From the NCBI RefSeq assembly GCF_003053565.1, contig NZ_QAXS01000029.1, positions 1 through 38,909 of the forward strand: DNA of 38,909 nucleotides, in the 5' to 3' direction. The notes beneath the pieces were generated by a model. That model was not told the origin of the DNA. It did not search any database and saw only the letters and a program-made list of their open reading frames with translations. Positions 8,811 through 16,052 of the stretch are shown here, one piece after another. A program made the translations under genes and the position numbers. The DNA comes from Halanaerobium saccharolyticum (GTDB lineage: Bacteria > Bacillota > Halanaerobiia > Halanaerobiales > Halanaerobiaceae). How positions within the stretch are numbered: position 1 is the stretch's first letter; every line of letters starts with the position of its first letter.

Positions 8811-8942
8811 AAAGATTCTGCTTTCTGCTTTAGTTTAAACAGGTTAATCTAAAAAAAGATATAAAAACCCCTTGTTTAAACAAAACTGAAGCTTCCCTAC
8901 AAATTTCTCCTACCGTATTACCATGCTACCAGTTATTTGATT
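8785..8942 (-). ncRNA. Structured leader RNA with intrinsic terminator upstream of the COG2984 importer; class unrecognised
   Basis: From the start predicted by the promoter at 8949-8978, about 157 bases are transcribed before a strong terminator. Within them are three GGTA repeats 8 bases apart, three UAG triplets (8928-8926, 8912-8910, 8899-8897) and a GUAGGGAAGCUUC segment. A long stem joins GUUUAAACAAGG to CCUGUUUAAAC around an AUCU/AGAU hairpin, followed by a GCAGAAA-GCAGAA direct repeat. The layout is that of a riboswitch or protein-controlled attenuator. I could not match it to a T-box, SAM, glycine, lysine, purine, FMN or cobalamin element. The GUAGGGAAG end recalls TPP riboswitches, but their other conserved parts are absent. 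Confidence 0.6.
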
Positions 8943-8948
8943 TTCTTT

Positions 8949-8978
8949 ATTATACTATTAATTTTGTACCTTTGTCAA
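8949..8978 (-). promoter_or_regulatory. Consensus sigma-A promoter for the ABC importer
   Basis: On the minus strand TTGACA (8978-8973), an 18-base spacer and TATAAT (8954-8949) give perfect hexamers. The promoter lies just downstream of the hutP-like gene and about 220 bases upstream of the binding-protein start, leaving the long leader. Confidence 0.88.
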
Positions 8979-9009
8979 CTTTATTGGAGTATCAAATTTG
9001 CTCTGTTTA

Positions 9010-9432
9010 CTAAGATTTATTATCAAGGAGTGAGCGGTGACTTAAGCCCACTGTTACCTCATTTAAGTTAAACATGCCGACACCAAAGAAAACAGCAACG
9101 ACAATATGCTCTCCGCTGCGGGCAACTCCAATCTTTCCACCTACATTTAAGCCCATAGTTCTAGGCATGATCTGGGTTACTGCATCATGGGCTGCTCCAG
9201 CAACCGCTCCCTGGGCTACATGGGATTCATCAATGATATTTTCCCGCTTAGCTGCAATAACAGCTCTTTCTATAATATCTGGGACTGATTTATTAAATTC
9301 ACCACCAAAATCGACTGCGCCAGTATTGATATCATCAGCTGCAAATTCTTTTTTTAATTTCTTTTCTTCACTTCTGGTAGAAATAGCCATTTTAATAGCT
9401 GCTTTTGCGGTTTCTAAACTATTATGTTCCAT
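9010..9432 (-). CDS. HutP-family RNA-binding antiterminator-like protein
   Basis: This 140-residue protein aligns by eye with Bacillus HutP, the histidine- and magnesium-dependent antiterminator of the hut operon. Shared stretches are DESH (His71), RTMGLNVGGKIGVAR, the hydrophobic VVAVFFGVG and the C-terminal VGLSH (His132). The second histidine of the Bacillus HxxxH pair is not at the same spacing: here glycine occupies that place and His82 lies further on. Ligand or metal use may therefore differ. The gene has GGAGG before its ATG and a TATAAT at 9468-9463. No hut catabolic gene is present. The next gene in the same direction is the ABC importer with an attenuator-type leader, so a regulatory link is a reasonable but unproven idea. 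Confidence 0.8.
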   Translation of the reverse strand: MEHNSLETAKAAIKMAISTRSEEKKLKKEFAADDINTGAVDFGGEFNKSVPDIIERAVIAAKRENIIDESHVAQGAVAGAAHDAVTQIMPRTMGLNVGGKIGVARSGEHIVVAVFFGVGMFNLNEVTVGLSHRSLLDNKS

Positions 9433-9462
9433 AATTTTTCCTCCTTTGTCATTGCTGTCTTA

Positions 9463-9468
9463 ATTATA
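9463..9468 (-). promoter_or_regulatory. -10 element of the hutP-like gene
   Basis: TATAAT on the minus strand, about 31 bases before the ATG. The -35 region at 17 bases spacing reads TTTATT and is weak. It is divergent from the MntP-like promoter at 9529-9557. Confidence 0.5.
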
Positions 9469-9528
9469 GCAGAAATAAAGCTTAAAATAAATACTTTGAG
9501 TTAATTGAAGAGACTTTGAGCTATTTTG

Positions 9529-9557
9529 TTGCATATTTTAAATCTCTGTTTTATAAT
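9529..9557 (+). promoter_or_regulatory. Promoter of the MntP/YtaF-like gene
   Basis: TTGCAT, 17 bases, TATAAT. The transcript would start near 9564, about 36 bases before the predicted ATT start. Confidence 0.65.
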
Positions 9558-9599
9558 TAATAATACTGTAGATAATATTTTATCCTGGAGGGGATTAAA

Positions 9600-10145
9600 A
9601 TTAATATTTTATTAGTGGCTCTAGCACTGGCTCTGGATGCAGCAGGTGTAACAATGGCTATTGGCTGTGGCACCAGAACAAATCTTAGAGAAAAATTTAA
9701 AGTTATTTTTTCATTCGGATTTTTTCAATTTTTCTTTGCTTTGACTGGTGGTTTTCTTGGAAATTATATAGATGCAAATTTCTTTACTATTTCTAATTAT
9801 TTTAGTGGCTCGGTAATTTTTTTATTGGGAATTTTTCTGATTCGTGAAGGATATAAAAATGGTGAAGAGTGTATTTACAGACAGCTTAATTTCTGGACAG
9901 TTGTAGTTTTAGGGGTGAGTGTCAGCATCGATGCTCTGGGGGCAGGATTTTCGCTACTTTTTAATTTAGATTATGCTTTGATATTAAATAACTCTTTAAT
10001 AATCGGTGCTGTTGCTTCAGTAATTACTGCAGCTGCGTTTAAAATTGTATTATATATTAAACATATTTCTCTTGTTGAAAAATATGCTGATTATGTGGGT
10101 GGTCTGATTTTACTTTTAATAGGGATTAACACTTTTTTAGCCTAA
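9600..10145 (+). CDS. MntP/YtaF-like small integral membrane protein, probable ATT start
   Basis: This is a six-helix membrane protein of about 181 residues in the MntP/YtaF (formerly DUF204) family, which includes manganese exporters and a sporulation-associated branch. It shows two internally similar halves, each with a conserved aspartate in a helix (LALDAAGVTMAIG near the start and VSVSIDALGAGFSLLF near the middle). The usual reading would start at GTG 9615, but that is 21 bases beyond the only good ribosome binding site (GGAGGGG, 9587-9593). ATT at 9600 is 6 bases after that site and gives MNILLVALALALDAAG, matching the family N-terminus. I therefore favour the rare ATT start. Whether it exports Mn2+ or another ion is not visible. 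It stands alone between its promoter and a terminator. Confidence 0.82.
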   Translation: MNILLVALALALDAAGVTMAIGCGTRTNLREKFKVIFSFGFFQFFFALTGGFLGNYIDANFFTISNYFSGSVIFLLGIFLIREGYKNGEECIYRQLNFWTVVVLGVSVSIDALGAGFSLLFNLDYALILNNSLIIGAVASVITAAAFKIVLYIKHISLVEKYADYVGGLILLLIGINTFLA

Positions 10146-10196
10146 AAAAACCGATTCAGAGCTGGGAAATCAGCTTCTGGAATCGGTCTTTTTATT
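10144..10196. terminator. Bidirectional intrinsic terminator
   Basis: ACCGATTC pairs with GAATCGGT and an inner AGCTG pairs with CAGCT. Seven As lie on the left and CTTTTTATTT on the right. It serves the MntP-like gene (plus) and the RlmD-like gene (minus). Confidence 0.88.
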
Positions 10197-10226
10197 TACC
10201 TATAAAGTTTCTCTTATTTTTAATAA

Positions 10227-11396
10227 TTATTTATTTTTCTTTAATAGAGTTATTACTTCTAAATGTTTAGTGTGGGGGAACATATCTACAGCTTTAAACT
10301 TTTCCAGTTGATAATTGTGCATTTTTAGAGAAACTAAGTCTCTGGCCAGTGATTTTGGATTACAGGAAATATAGAGTATTTCATCTGCACCAGCCGAAGC
10401 TATTTTGTCTAGAGCTTTCGGATTTATTCCGGGTCTTGGCGGATCGATAATAATTAAATCAGGATTTTCTTTCAGATTATTAATCTTTTCTAAAACATCA
10501 CCGGCAATATATTCTGCATTGTCGACATTATTTAATTCAGCGTTTTCTGCTGCTTTTTTTACTGCATCTTGATCAATTTCTATTCCGAAAATTTTATCTG
10601 CATCTTTTGCTATAGCCTGGGAGATAGTTCCGGCCCCACAGTATAGATCATAAACTACCTTATCTTTAGCGCTGCTGATATAGTCGGCAGCTTCTGAATA
10701 TAATAATTCAGCTCCCTTAGTATTGGTCTGAAAAAATGAAAGTGAGTCGATTTTAAATTTATTATCAAGTAATTTATCATAGAAATAATTACGGCCATAA
10801 TGAATCTTCATTTCATCACAGCTTACCTGGTCAGAAAAATCATCATTAATCGTCTGGACAAAACCAACCAGCTCACCTTTTAAATCGAGATTTTTGAGTT
10901 CTCTGCTGAGAGGCTCAAAGTCATGCTCAACCTGAGAAGTAGTTACCAGATTTGCAACGACTTCTCCTGTATTGATTCCCTTTCGGATAATTAGGTTGCG
11001 CAGAAAACCTTCTCTCAACTTAATATGATATTTTTTAAAATCATGTTTGCGGCAGTAGTCTATAATTGTGCTTAAAATATTCCTAAAATCTCTGTCAACT
11101 AATAAACAGTGATCAACTGTAATCACATCATACCTTTTACCCCGTGGATGCATTCCCAGCTGAAGTTTTCCTCCCTTTTTTAAATCGCCAAAACTAAACT
11201 CCATATTGTTGCGGTACTCATAAATATCAGGGCTTGCCAGTATTTCTTCAAAATTGTCTGTACTAATTTCCTGATCAGAAAAGATTTCTAAAAGCATTTC
11301 TTTTTTATCTTTTAACTGCTGCTGATAGGGTATTTCCTGAATAGAGCAACCTCCGCAGCGGTCATAATGCACACATAAATCCTTATTTTCCTGCAA
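10227..11396 (-). CDS. rlmD: 23S rRNA (uracil-5-)-methyltransferase, RlmD/RumA type
   Basis: This is a SAM-dependent RNA m5U methyltransferase of the TrmA/RlmD/RlmCD family. The 389-residue protein lacks an N-terminal TRAM domain but retains the iron-sulfur cysteines Cys8, Cys14 and Cys17 (CVHYDRCGGC), with Cys97 in VDHC as the likely fourth. The C-terminal Rossmann domain has VYDLYCGAGTISQAIA for SAM binding, IIIDPPRPGI, and YISCNPKSLARDL with the catalytic cysteine. The exact uridine (U1939, U747 or a tRNA position) cannot be decided from sequence alone. Firmicute members of this length are commonly called RlmD or RlmCD. AGGAGGATT precedes the ATG. It lies 60 bases behind the NSS transporter gene with no terminator between, so they may be co-transcribed. 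Confidence 0.88.
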   Translation of the reverse strand: MQENKDLCVHYDRCGGCSIQEIPYQQQLKDKKEMLLEIFSDQEISTDNFEEILASPDIYEYRNNMEFSFGDLKKGGKLQLGMHPRGKRYDVITVDHCLLVDRDFRNILSTIIDYCRKHDFKKYHIKLREGFLRNLIIRKGINTGEVVANLVTTSQVEHDFEPLSRELKNLDLKGELVGFVQTINDDFSDQVSCDEMKIHYGRNYFYDKLLDNKFKIDSLSFFQTNTKGAELLYSEAADYISSAKDKVVYDLYCGAGTISQAIAKDADKIFGIEIDQDAVKKAAENAELNNVDNAEYIAGDVLEKINNLKENPDLIIIDPPRPGINPKALDKIASAGADEILYISCNPKSLARDLVSLKMHNYQLEKFKAVDMFPHTKHLEVITLLKKNK

Positions 11397-11456
11397 ATTA
11401 AATCCTCCTAAAATTAAATTTATTTAAAGTTTGATCATTTGTAATTTCTCTTTGAA

Positions 11457-12782
11457 CTAAATGGTCTGATAGATATTAAAAAGCATAATAAATAATACAG
11501 CGGCCGGCACAATATATTTTAATAAAACACTATATATTTTACCAATATGAAAGCGGCTGTTTTTATTTGCTTCTTTAACTGCATTTTTGCTGCCCCAGAT
11601 ATGACCGACAAAGATTGAAGTTAAGATTCCACCTGTAGGTAAGAAAATGGAGTTTGAAAACCAGTCATAGGTATCTAAAACATCCATTCCTAAAAAACTA
11701 AAATTAGAAAACGAGCTGTATCCTAAAAGAGGTGGTATTCCAACTAAAAAGATTAAAAAGCCCATCAGATAAGAAGCTTTTTTTCGATTCCAGTTGTGTT
11801 CATCAACTAAAAAAGCTACAACTACTTCCAGCATTGAAATAGAAGATGTGAGAGCAGCAATTGTCAATAAAACAAAGAATATGACTGAGAAAAAGATACC
11901 AAAAGGCATCTGAGTAAAGACTGCCGGCAGAGTAATAAAAGTTAAGCCGGGGCCAGAAGCCGGATCAAGACCAAAGGCAAAAACGGCCGGAAAAATTGCG
12001 AAACCTGCCAGTAAAGCAACAGCTGTATCAAAGACTAAAACATAGGCGGCACTTTCATTAATGCTTTCCTTTTGACTTAAATAACTACCATAGGTTATCA
12101 TTGCTCCCATACCGAGACTTAAAGTGAAGAAAGCCTGAGAGATAGCATCAGCAAAGGTTTGAAAAGTAATAGCAGAAAAATCTGGTTTTAAGTAAAAACT
12201 TAAGCCCGCTCCCGCACCTTCAAGTGTTACAGAACGGATAATTAGTAAAAATATGATTCCAAATAAAATAGGCATTAAGATCTTAACTATTCTTTGGATT
12301 CCATTAACTACTCCAGCTCCAATTACAGCAATTGTAAGAAACATAAAAACCCCGTGCCAGATAATTGGCTCAGCAAGGCTGCTGATATGTGATCCAAAAA
12401 CTTCTGGGAAACTGCTTTCAGCAGTAAAAGTAAAAGATTTAAAAATGTAGGACATTCCCCAGCCGGCAACTACGGAGTAATAACTTAAAATTACAAAGCC
12501 GGATAAAACTCCAAGAGCACCAACCAGCGGCCAGCTAGAATCTGGAGCCATTTTTTTGAAGGCACCAATTGGATTTTTTTCTGTAAACCTTCCTAAAGAC
12601 ATTTCGGAGACTAAAATTGGATAACCAATAAATAATATTGCAGCTAAATAGATTAAAATAAAAATAGCCCCTCCATTTGTTCCAGTTATAAATGGAAAAC
12701 GCCAGATATTTCCCAGGCCGATTGCAGATCCTGAGGCAGCCAGAATAAATCCTAATCTGGAAGTCCAGTTTTCTCTTTTCAT
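11457..12782 (-). CDS. Neurotransmitter:sodium symporter family transporter
   Basis: This is a sodium-dependent amino-acid-type transporter of the NSS (LeuT-fold) family, 441 residues with about eleven membrane helices. The N-terminal TSRLGFILAASGSAIGLGNIWRFPF is the conserved helix 1 with its unwound sodium and substrate site. The helix 6 region is seen at TFADAISQAFFTLSLGMGAM. The substrate is not predictable by eye; bacterial members carry tryptophan, tyrosine, leucine or alanine. GGGAGG precedes the ATG. It is divergent from a second NSS gene across a 420-base control region. The two proteins share only family features, so they are not a recent duplication. Confidence 0.92.
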   Translation of the reverse strand: MKRENWTSRLGFILAASGSAIGLGNIWRFPFITGTNGGAIFILIYLAAILFIGYPILVSEMSLGRFTEKNPIGAFKKMAPDSSWPLVGALGVLSGFVILSYYSVVAGWGMSYIFKSFTFTAESSFPEVFGSHISSLAEPIIWHGVFMFLTIAVIGAGVVNGIQRIVKILMPILFGIIFLLIIRSVTLEGAGAGLSFYLKPDFSAITFQTFADAISQAFFTLSLGMGAMITYGSYLSQKESINESAAYVLVFDTAVALLAGFAIFPAVFAFGLDPASGPGLTFITLPAVFTQMPFGIFFSVIFFVLLTIAALTSSISMLEVVVAFLVDEHNWNRKKASYLMGFLIFLVGIPPLLGYSSFSNFSFLGMDVLDTYDWFSNSIFLPTGGILTSIFVGHIWGSKNAVKEANKNSRFHIGKIYSVLLKYIVPAAVLFIMLFNIYQTI

Positions 12783-12824
12783 GATAATTTCCTCCCTATT
12801 AATTTTATATTGCTTGTTTATTTT

Positions 12825-12852
12825 ATCATACTACTAGTTAGGCATCAATCAA
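12825..12852 (-). promoter_or_regulatory. Promoter of the leftward NSS transporter gene
   Basis: On the minus strand TTGATT (12852-12847), a 16-base spacer, and TATGAT (12830-12825), about 43 bases before the ATG. Confidence 0.55.
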
Positions 12853-12912
12853 TTAATTATTGCGGTTGCTCGGGTTTGAAGTTCTGAAAATCAGGTATGC
12901 TTAATGAATTTC

Positions 12913-12926
12913 TGAAAACGATTACG
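12913..12926. promoter_or_regulatory. Candidate catabolite-responsive (cre) site between divergent NSS genes
   Basis: TGAAAACGATTACG matches the firmicute CcpA consensus TGWAANCGNTNNCA at nearly every position; only the last base departs. It lies about 40 bases upstream of the rightward -35 and about 60 bases upstream of the leftward -35, a position that suits activation or shared control. The rest of the 12783-13202 gap holds the two promoters and a 200-base AT-rich leader with an AGCAG(A/T)AGT direct repeat at about 13040-13070. Confidence 0.5.
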
Positions 12927-12965
12927 TAAATCAGAATACATTTACTAGATTTTTGTCGCAAATGC

Positions 12966-12994
12966 TGGAAATAATTCAATTAATTTGTTATAAT
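12966..12994 (+). promoter_or_regulatory. Promoter of the rightward NSS transporter gene
   Basis: TGGAAA, 17 bases, TATAAT (12989-12994). The -35 is weak. It implies a 5' untranslated leader of about 200 bases before the ATG at 13203. Confidence 0.5.
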
Positions 12995-13202
12995 ACATTC
13001 AACCTGATTAGTTTAGTTTAGAAACATGCAGTCTTAAGATTAGCAGAAGTAATAATTATTTAGCAGTAGTTAATGATTGTATGAGAGTAGAGATTAGCTG
13101 ATATTTTATAATATTTTTTTAAAAAAATTTAGATGAGCTGAGCCAGGAAAAATCGGGAAAAATAAAAAATGAGTAGAAAGAAGAGAGGGAGGAAAGAAAA
13201 AA

Positions 13203-14678
13203 ATGGAAGAGAATCGTGATCAATGGGGAACGAGACTTGGTTTTATTTTAGCAACAATTGGTTCAGCAGTAGGGTTGGGAAATATCTGGCGCTTTTCGTA
13301 TCAAGCGTATGAAAATGGTGGAGGTGCCTTTTTATTCCCCTATTTATTTGCATTAATAACTGCGGGTATACCATTATTATTACTTGAAATGGGATTTGGA
13401 TTTTTTACAAGAAACTCTGCACCAAGTTCTTTTCGTAAAATTAATGAGAAATTTGAATGGGTTGGCTGGTGGTCAGTATTAATTGCTTTTGTAGTAACAG
13501 TTTATTATATTGTTATTATTGCCTGGAGTTTATTATTTGTATTTGAATCATTTTCTTTGGGCTGGACTGCTGATCCAGAAGGATTTTTCTTCGGAGAATT
13601 TCTTAACTTTTCGGGTAGTGCTTTTGAATTAGGAGGAATTCAGTGGCCGATCTTTTTTGCTTTATTGGCGATCTGGTTAATTAATTATTTAATTATTGCT
13701 GGTGGAGTAGAGAAGGGGATTGAAAAAGCCAGTAAGATTTTTATGCCACTTTTAGCTGTGATGGTCTTAGTAATTGTCTTTAGAGGTGTTACACTTCCCG
13801 GAGCAATGCAGGGAGTTAAAGCATTTATAACACCTGATTTTTCCAAGATTTTAGATTGGAATATTTGGGTTGGGGCTTATGGTCAGATTTTCTTTACTTT
13901 AAGTCTCGGCTTTGGAATTATGATCGCTTATTCCAGTTATCTGCCTAAAAAATCGGATGTAGTGAAAAATGGAATTATAGCAGCTTTATCAAACAGCATT
14001 TTTAGTATTGTTGTTGGATTTGGTGTTTTTGGGATACTAGGTTATATGGCCGGACAGCAGGGTGTAGCAATTGGTGATGTTGCAACTTCTGGGATTGGAC
14101 TTGCTTTTATTGCTTTCCCAAAAGCTATTAACCTCTTACCCGGTTTACCGCAGATATTTGGTTTTGCATTTTTCTTTTCATTAACAATTGCAGGGCTTTC
14201 ATCAAGCATCTCATTAATTGAATCAGTTGTATCATCTTTGATTGATAATTTTAGTTTAAGCCGCAAAAAGGCTGTTACTTATGTTTCAATTGTTGGATTT
14301 TTACTTGGAGTACCAATGGTTACTCAGGGTGGTTTAGCTATTTTAGATATTGTTGATCACTTTGTTAATATTTTTGGTCTATTGGTAGTCGGTCTGGTAG
14401 AAATGCTGGTTCTAAGTTATGCCTTTGATTTAGATAAGATTAAAGATAATATGAATGTCAGTTCTGATCTTCATATCGGTGGTGGCTGGAAAACCATGAT
14501 TAAGGTTGTTGCACCTTTATTTATTGGTATTGGATTTATTCAGAATACTATTTCTGAATTTAGTGCAGCTTATGGTGGTTATCCAATGAGTGAACTTCTT
14601 ACTTTTGGTTGGCTGGTTGTAGCCTTACTTGTAATATTTGCAGTTATGCTCGGCAGAAACAGCAGTAACCGAGTTTAG
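13203..14678 (+). CDS. Neurotransmitter:sodium symporter family transporter
   Basis: This is a second NSS-family sodium-coupled transporter, 491 residues and about twelve membrane helices, slightly longer than its divergent neighbour because of a larger external loop around residues 125-150 and an extra C-terminal helix. The helix 1 motif is LGFILATIGSAVGLGNIWRF and the helix 6 region is WVGAYGQIFFTLSLGFG. The serine pair SLSSSISLIE in helix 8 fits the sodium 2 site region. A purine-rich stretch with GGGAGG lies 10 bases upstream of the ATG. The substrate is unknown. Sodium-coupled uptake suits a halophile; that link to lifestyle is inference. Confidence 0.92.
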   Translation: MEENRDQWGTRLGFILATIGSAVGLGNIWRFSYQAYENGGGAFLFPYLFALITAGIPLLLLEMGFGFFTRNSAPSSFRKINEKFEWVGWWSVLIAFVVTVYYIVIIAWSLLFVFESFSLGWTADPEGFFFGEFLNFSGSAFELGGIQWPIFFALLAIWLINYLIIAGGVEKGIEKASKIFMPLLAVMVLVIVFRGVTLPGAMQGVKAFITPDFSKILDWNIWVGAYGQIFFTLSLGFGIMIAYSSYLPKKSDVVKNGIIAALSNSIFSIVVGFGVFGILGYMAGQQGVAIGDVATSGIGLAFIAFPKAINLLPGLPQIFGFAFFFSLTIAGLSSSISLIESVVSSLIDNFSLSRKKAVTYVSIVGFLLGVPMVTQGGLAILDIVDHFVNIFGLLVVGLVEMLVLSYAFDLDKIKDNMNVSSDLHIGGGWKTMIKVVAPLFIGIGFIQNTISEFSAAYGGYPMSELLTFGWLVVALLVIFAVMLGRNSSNRV

Positions 14679-14705
14679 AGTAAACATTATCTAATATTTT
14701 AAATT

Positions 14706-14737
14706 AGGTCCTCAGATTATTCTGGGGGCTTTTTTTA
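14706..14737 (+). terminator. Intrinsic terminator after the NSS gene
   Basis: GTCCTCAGA pairs with TCTGGGGGC (with G-U pairs) around a TTAT loop, followed by seven Ts. Confidence 0.85.
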
Positions 14738-14780
14738 TTGTAAATAATTTTATATAATACTAATGAGGAGGTTTTAAACT

Positions 14781-15281
14781 ATGGAAGAAATTTTTGAACG
14801 CAGAAGTATTAGAAAATATCAGAGCAAAAAGGTTGAATCAGAAAAAATAGATAGGTTATTGGAAGCAGCAGTCTCTGCCCCCTCAGCAGGTAATGAGCAG
14901 CCCTGGCATTTTATTGTGATAAAAGATAGAAAAAGACTCAATCATCTGGCTGAGATTCATCCCTATGCTAAGATGTTAAAAGAAGCGCCACTGGCAATAG
15001 CGGTCTGTGCTGATCTCAGCCAGCAGAAACATCAGGGGTTCTGGGTTCAGGACTGTTCAGCTGCCACACAAAACATTTTATTGGAAGCTCAATCTTTAGG
15101 TCTAGGTTCAGTCTGGATAGGCTGTCACCCGGCTGAAGATAGAGAGAAAAAAGTCAGCAGTTATTTAAAAGTACCTGCAGGTTTTAAAACCCTATCTTTA
15201 GTGGCAGTTGGTTATCCGGCCGAGGAAAAAGAAAGAGTTAATCGGATGAATGATGAGATTGTTCATTTAGAAGAGTGGTAA
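14781..15281 (+). CDS. Nitroreductase-family flavoprotein
   Basis: This is a small FMN-dependent oxidoreductase of the nitroreductase superfamily, 166 residues. The start, FERRSIRKYQSKKVE, carries the family RRSIRxY phosphate-binding motif for FMN. SAPSAGNEQPWHFIVI follows, and the central GLGSVWIG is the usual substrate-side segment. These compact versions are common in anaerobes and have varied or unknown substrates. GAGGAGG precedes the ATG. The PHP-domain gene starts 5 bases after the stop, so the two are probably co-transcribed. Confidence 0.9.
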   Translation: MEEIFERRSIRKYQSKKVESEKIDRLLEAAVSAPSAGNEQPWHFIVIKDRKRLNHLAEIHPYAKMLKEAPLAIAVCADLSQQKHQGFWVQDCSAATQNILLEAQSLGLGSVWIGCHPAEDREKKVSSYLKVPAGFKTLSLVAVGYPAEEKERVNRMNDEIVHLEEW

Positions 15282-15285
15282 AATT

Positions 15286-15963
15286 ATGAGCGAATATAAA
15301 ATAGAATTGCATGCTCACAGTGCTGAAAGCAGCCGCTGTGGTTCAATTAAAGCTGAGGCTCTTGTCAAAAAATATAAAAGAGCGGGTTATAGTGCTTTAG
15401 TTTTGACTGATCACTATTATGCCCGTTTTTTTGATAAAGTTAAAAGTTTAAACTGGGAAGAGCAGTTCGAAAAATATTTAAAAGGCTATAAAATTGCCAA
15501 AAGAGCTGCTGCCGAAATGGACTTCAATCTATTTTTAGGAATAGAGATTAGATTTAATGATGATCCCAATGAGTACTTAGTTTATGGTCTCGGGGAAAAA
15601 TTTCTCTTTGAAAATCAAAACCTGCATCATCTTAATTTAGAAAAATTTAAAGAGCTGACTGATTCCCAGAGTAATAAAATATTAATTTATCAGGCCCATC
15701 CTTATAGAAAGGGAATGTCACCTGCTGCAGATTATCTGTTAGATGGCTTAGAAGTTTATAATGGTAATCGCCGCCATAACTCTCAGAATGAGAAGGCTCA
15801 TAATTATGCAGCAGAACATCAGTTGAAAATGATTTCGGGTTCTGATTTTCATGAAGACGAAGATCTGGCTCGTGGTGGTATAGTTACTCAACAGAAAATT
15901 GAAGGAATAAGAGATCTGCTACAGATCTTAGAGCTTGAAAATTATAGATTAATTAAATCCTGA
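15286..15963 (+). CDS. PHP-domain metal-dependent phosphoesterase
   Basis: This 225-residue protein has the polymerase-and-histidinol-phosphatase (PHP) fold. Metal ligands are visible in order: the N-terminal IELHAHSAESSRCG (H-x-H), LTDHYY, FLGIEIRF (Glu), YQAHPYR, and GSDFHEDEDLARGG near the C-terminus. Such proteins hydrolyse small phosphoesters at a di- or trinuclear metal site. The true substrate is unknown. The ATG is preceded by a modest GAAGAG site inside the end of the nitroreductase gene. Confidence 0.87.
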   Translation: MSEYKIELHAHSAESSRCGSIKAEALVKKYKRAGYSALVLTDHYYARFFDKVKSLNWEEQFEKYLKGYKIAKRAAAEMDFNLFLGIEIRFNDDPNEYLVYGLGEKFLFENQNLHHLNLEKFKELTDSQSNKILIYQAHPYRKGMSPAADYLLDGLEVYNGNRRHNSQNEKAHNYAAEHQLKMISGSDFHEDEDLARGGIVTQQKIEGIRDLLQILELENYRLIKS

Positions 15964-15966
15964 TGG

Positions 15967-15997
15967 AAAAAATCCCCTTCTTAAATGGAAGGGGATT
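15967..15997 (-). terminator. Intrinsic terminator of mnmH
   Basis: AATCCCCTTC pairs with GAAGGGGATT around a 7-base loop. The T-run (six) lies on the minus-strand side, so it mainly ends the mnmH transcript. On the plus strand it may weakly end the PHP gene. Confidence 0.75.
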
Positions 15998-16052
15998 AAA
16001 TAATTGAGGCTGCAGCTGGAAGCAGAACTTTTAACATTAAAACAGCAGTTGT

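Noticed and set aside
8880-8942. TPP riboswitch upstream of the COG2984 importer
   Set aside because: Only the GGTAATAC and GTAGGGAAG fragments resemble the Thi-box. The CTGAGA and ACCTGAT elements are missing and the spacing is wrong.
8785-8942. T-box leader upstream of the COG2984 importer
   Set aside because: The leader is too short and has no conserved GGGTGGNACCGCG-type T-box sequence or matching antiterminator bulge.
13169-13219. A 16-codon basic upstream ORF overlapping the start of the rightward NSS gene
   Set aside because: It has no convincing ribosome binding site and consists of the purine-rich stretch that serves as the transporter's own ribosome binding region.
15967-15997. 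Terminator for the PHP gene on the plus strand
   Set aside because: The T-run is on the minus-strand side; the plus-strand tail is AAATAATT. It was assigned to mnmH instead.
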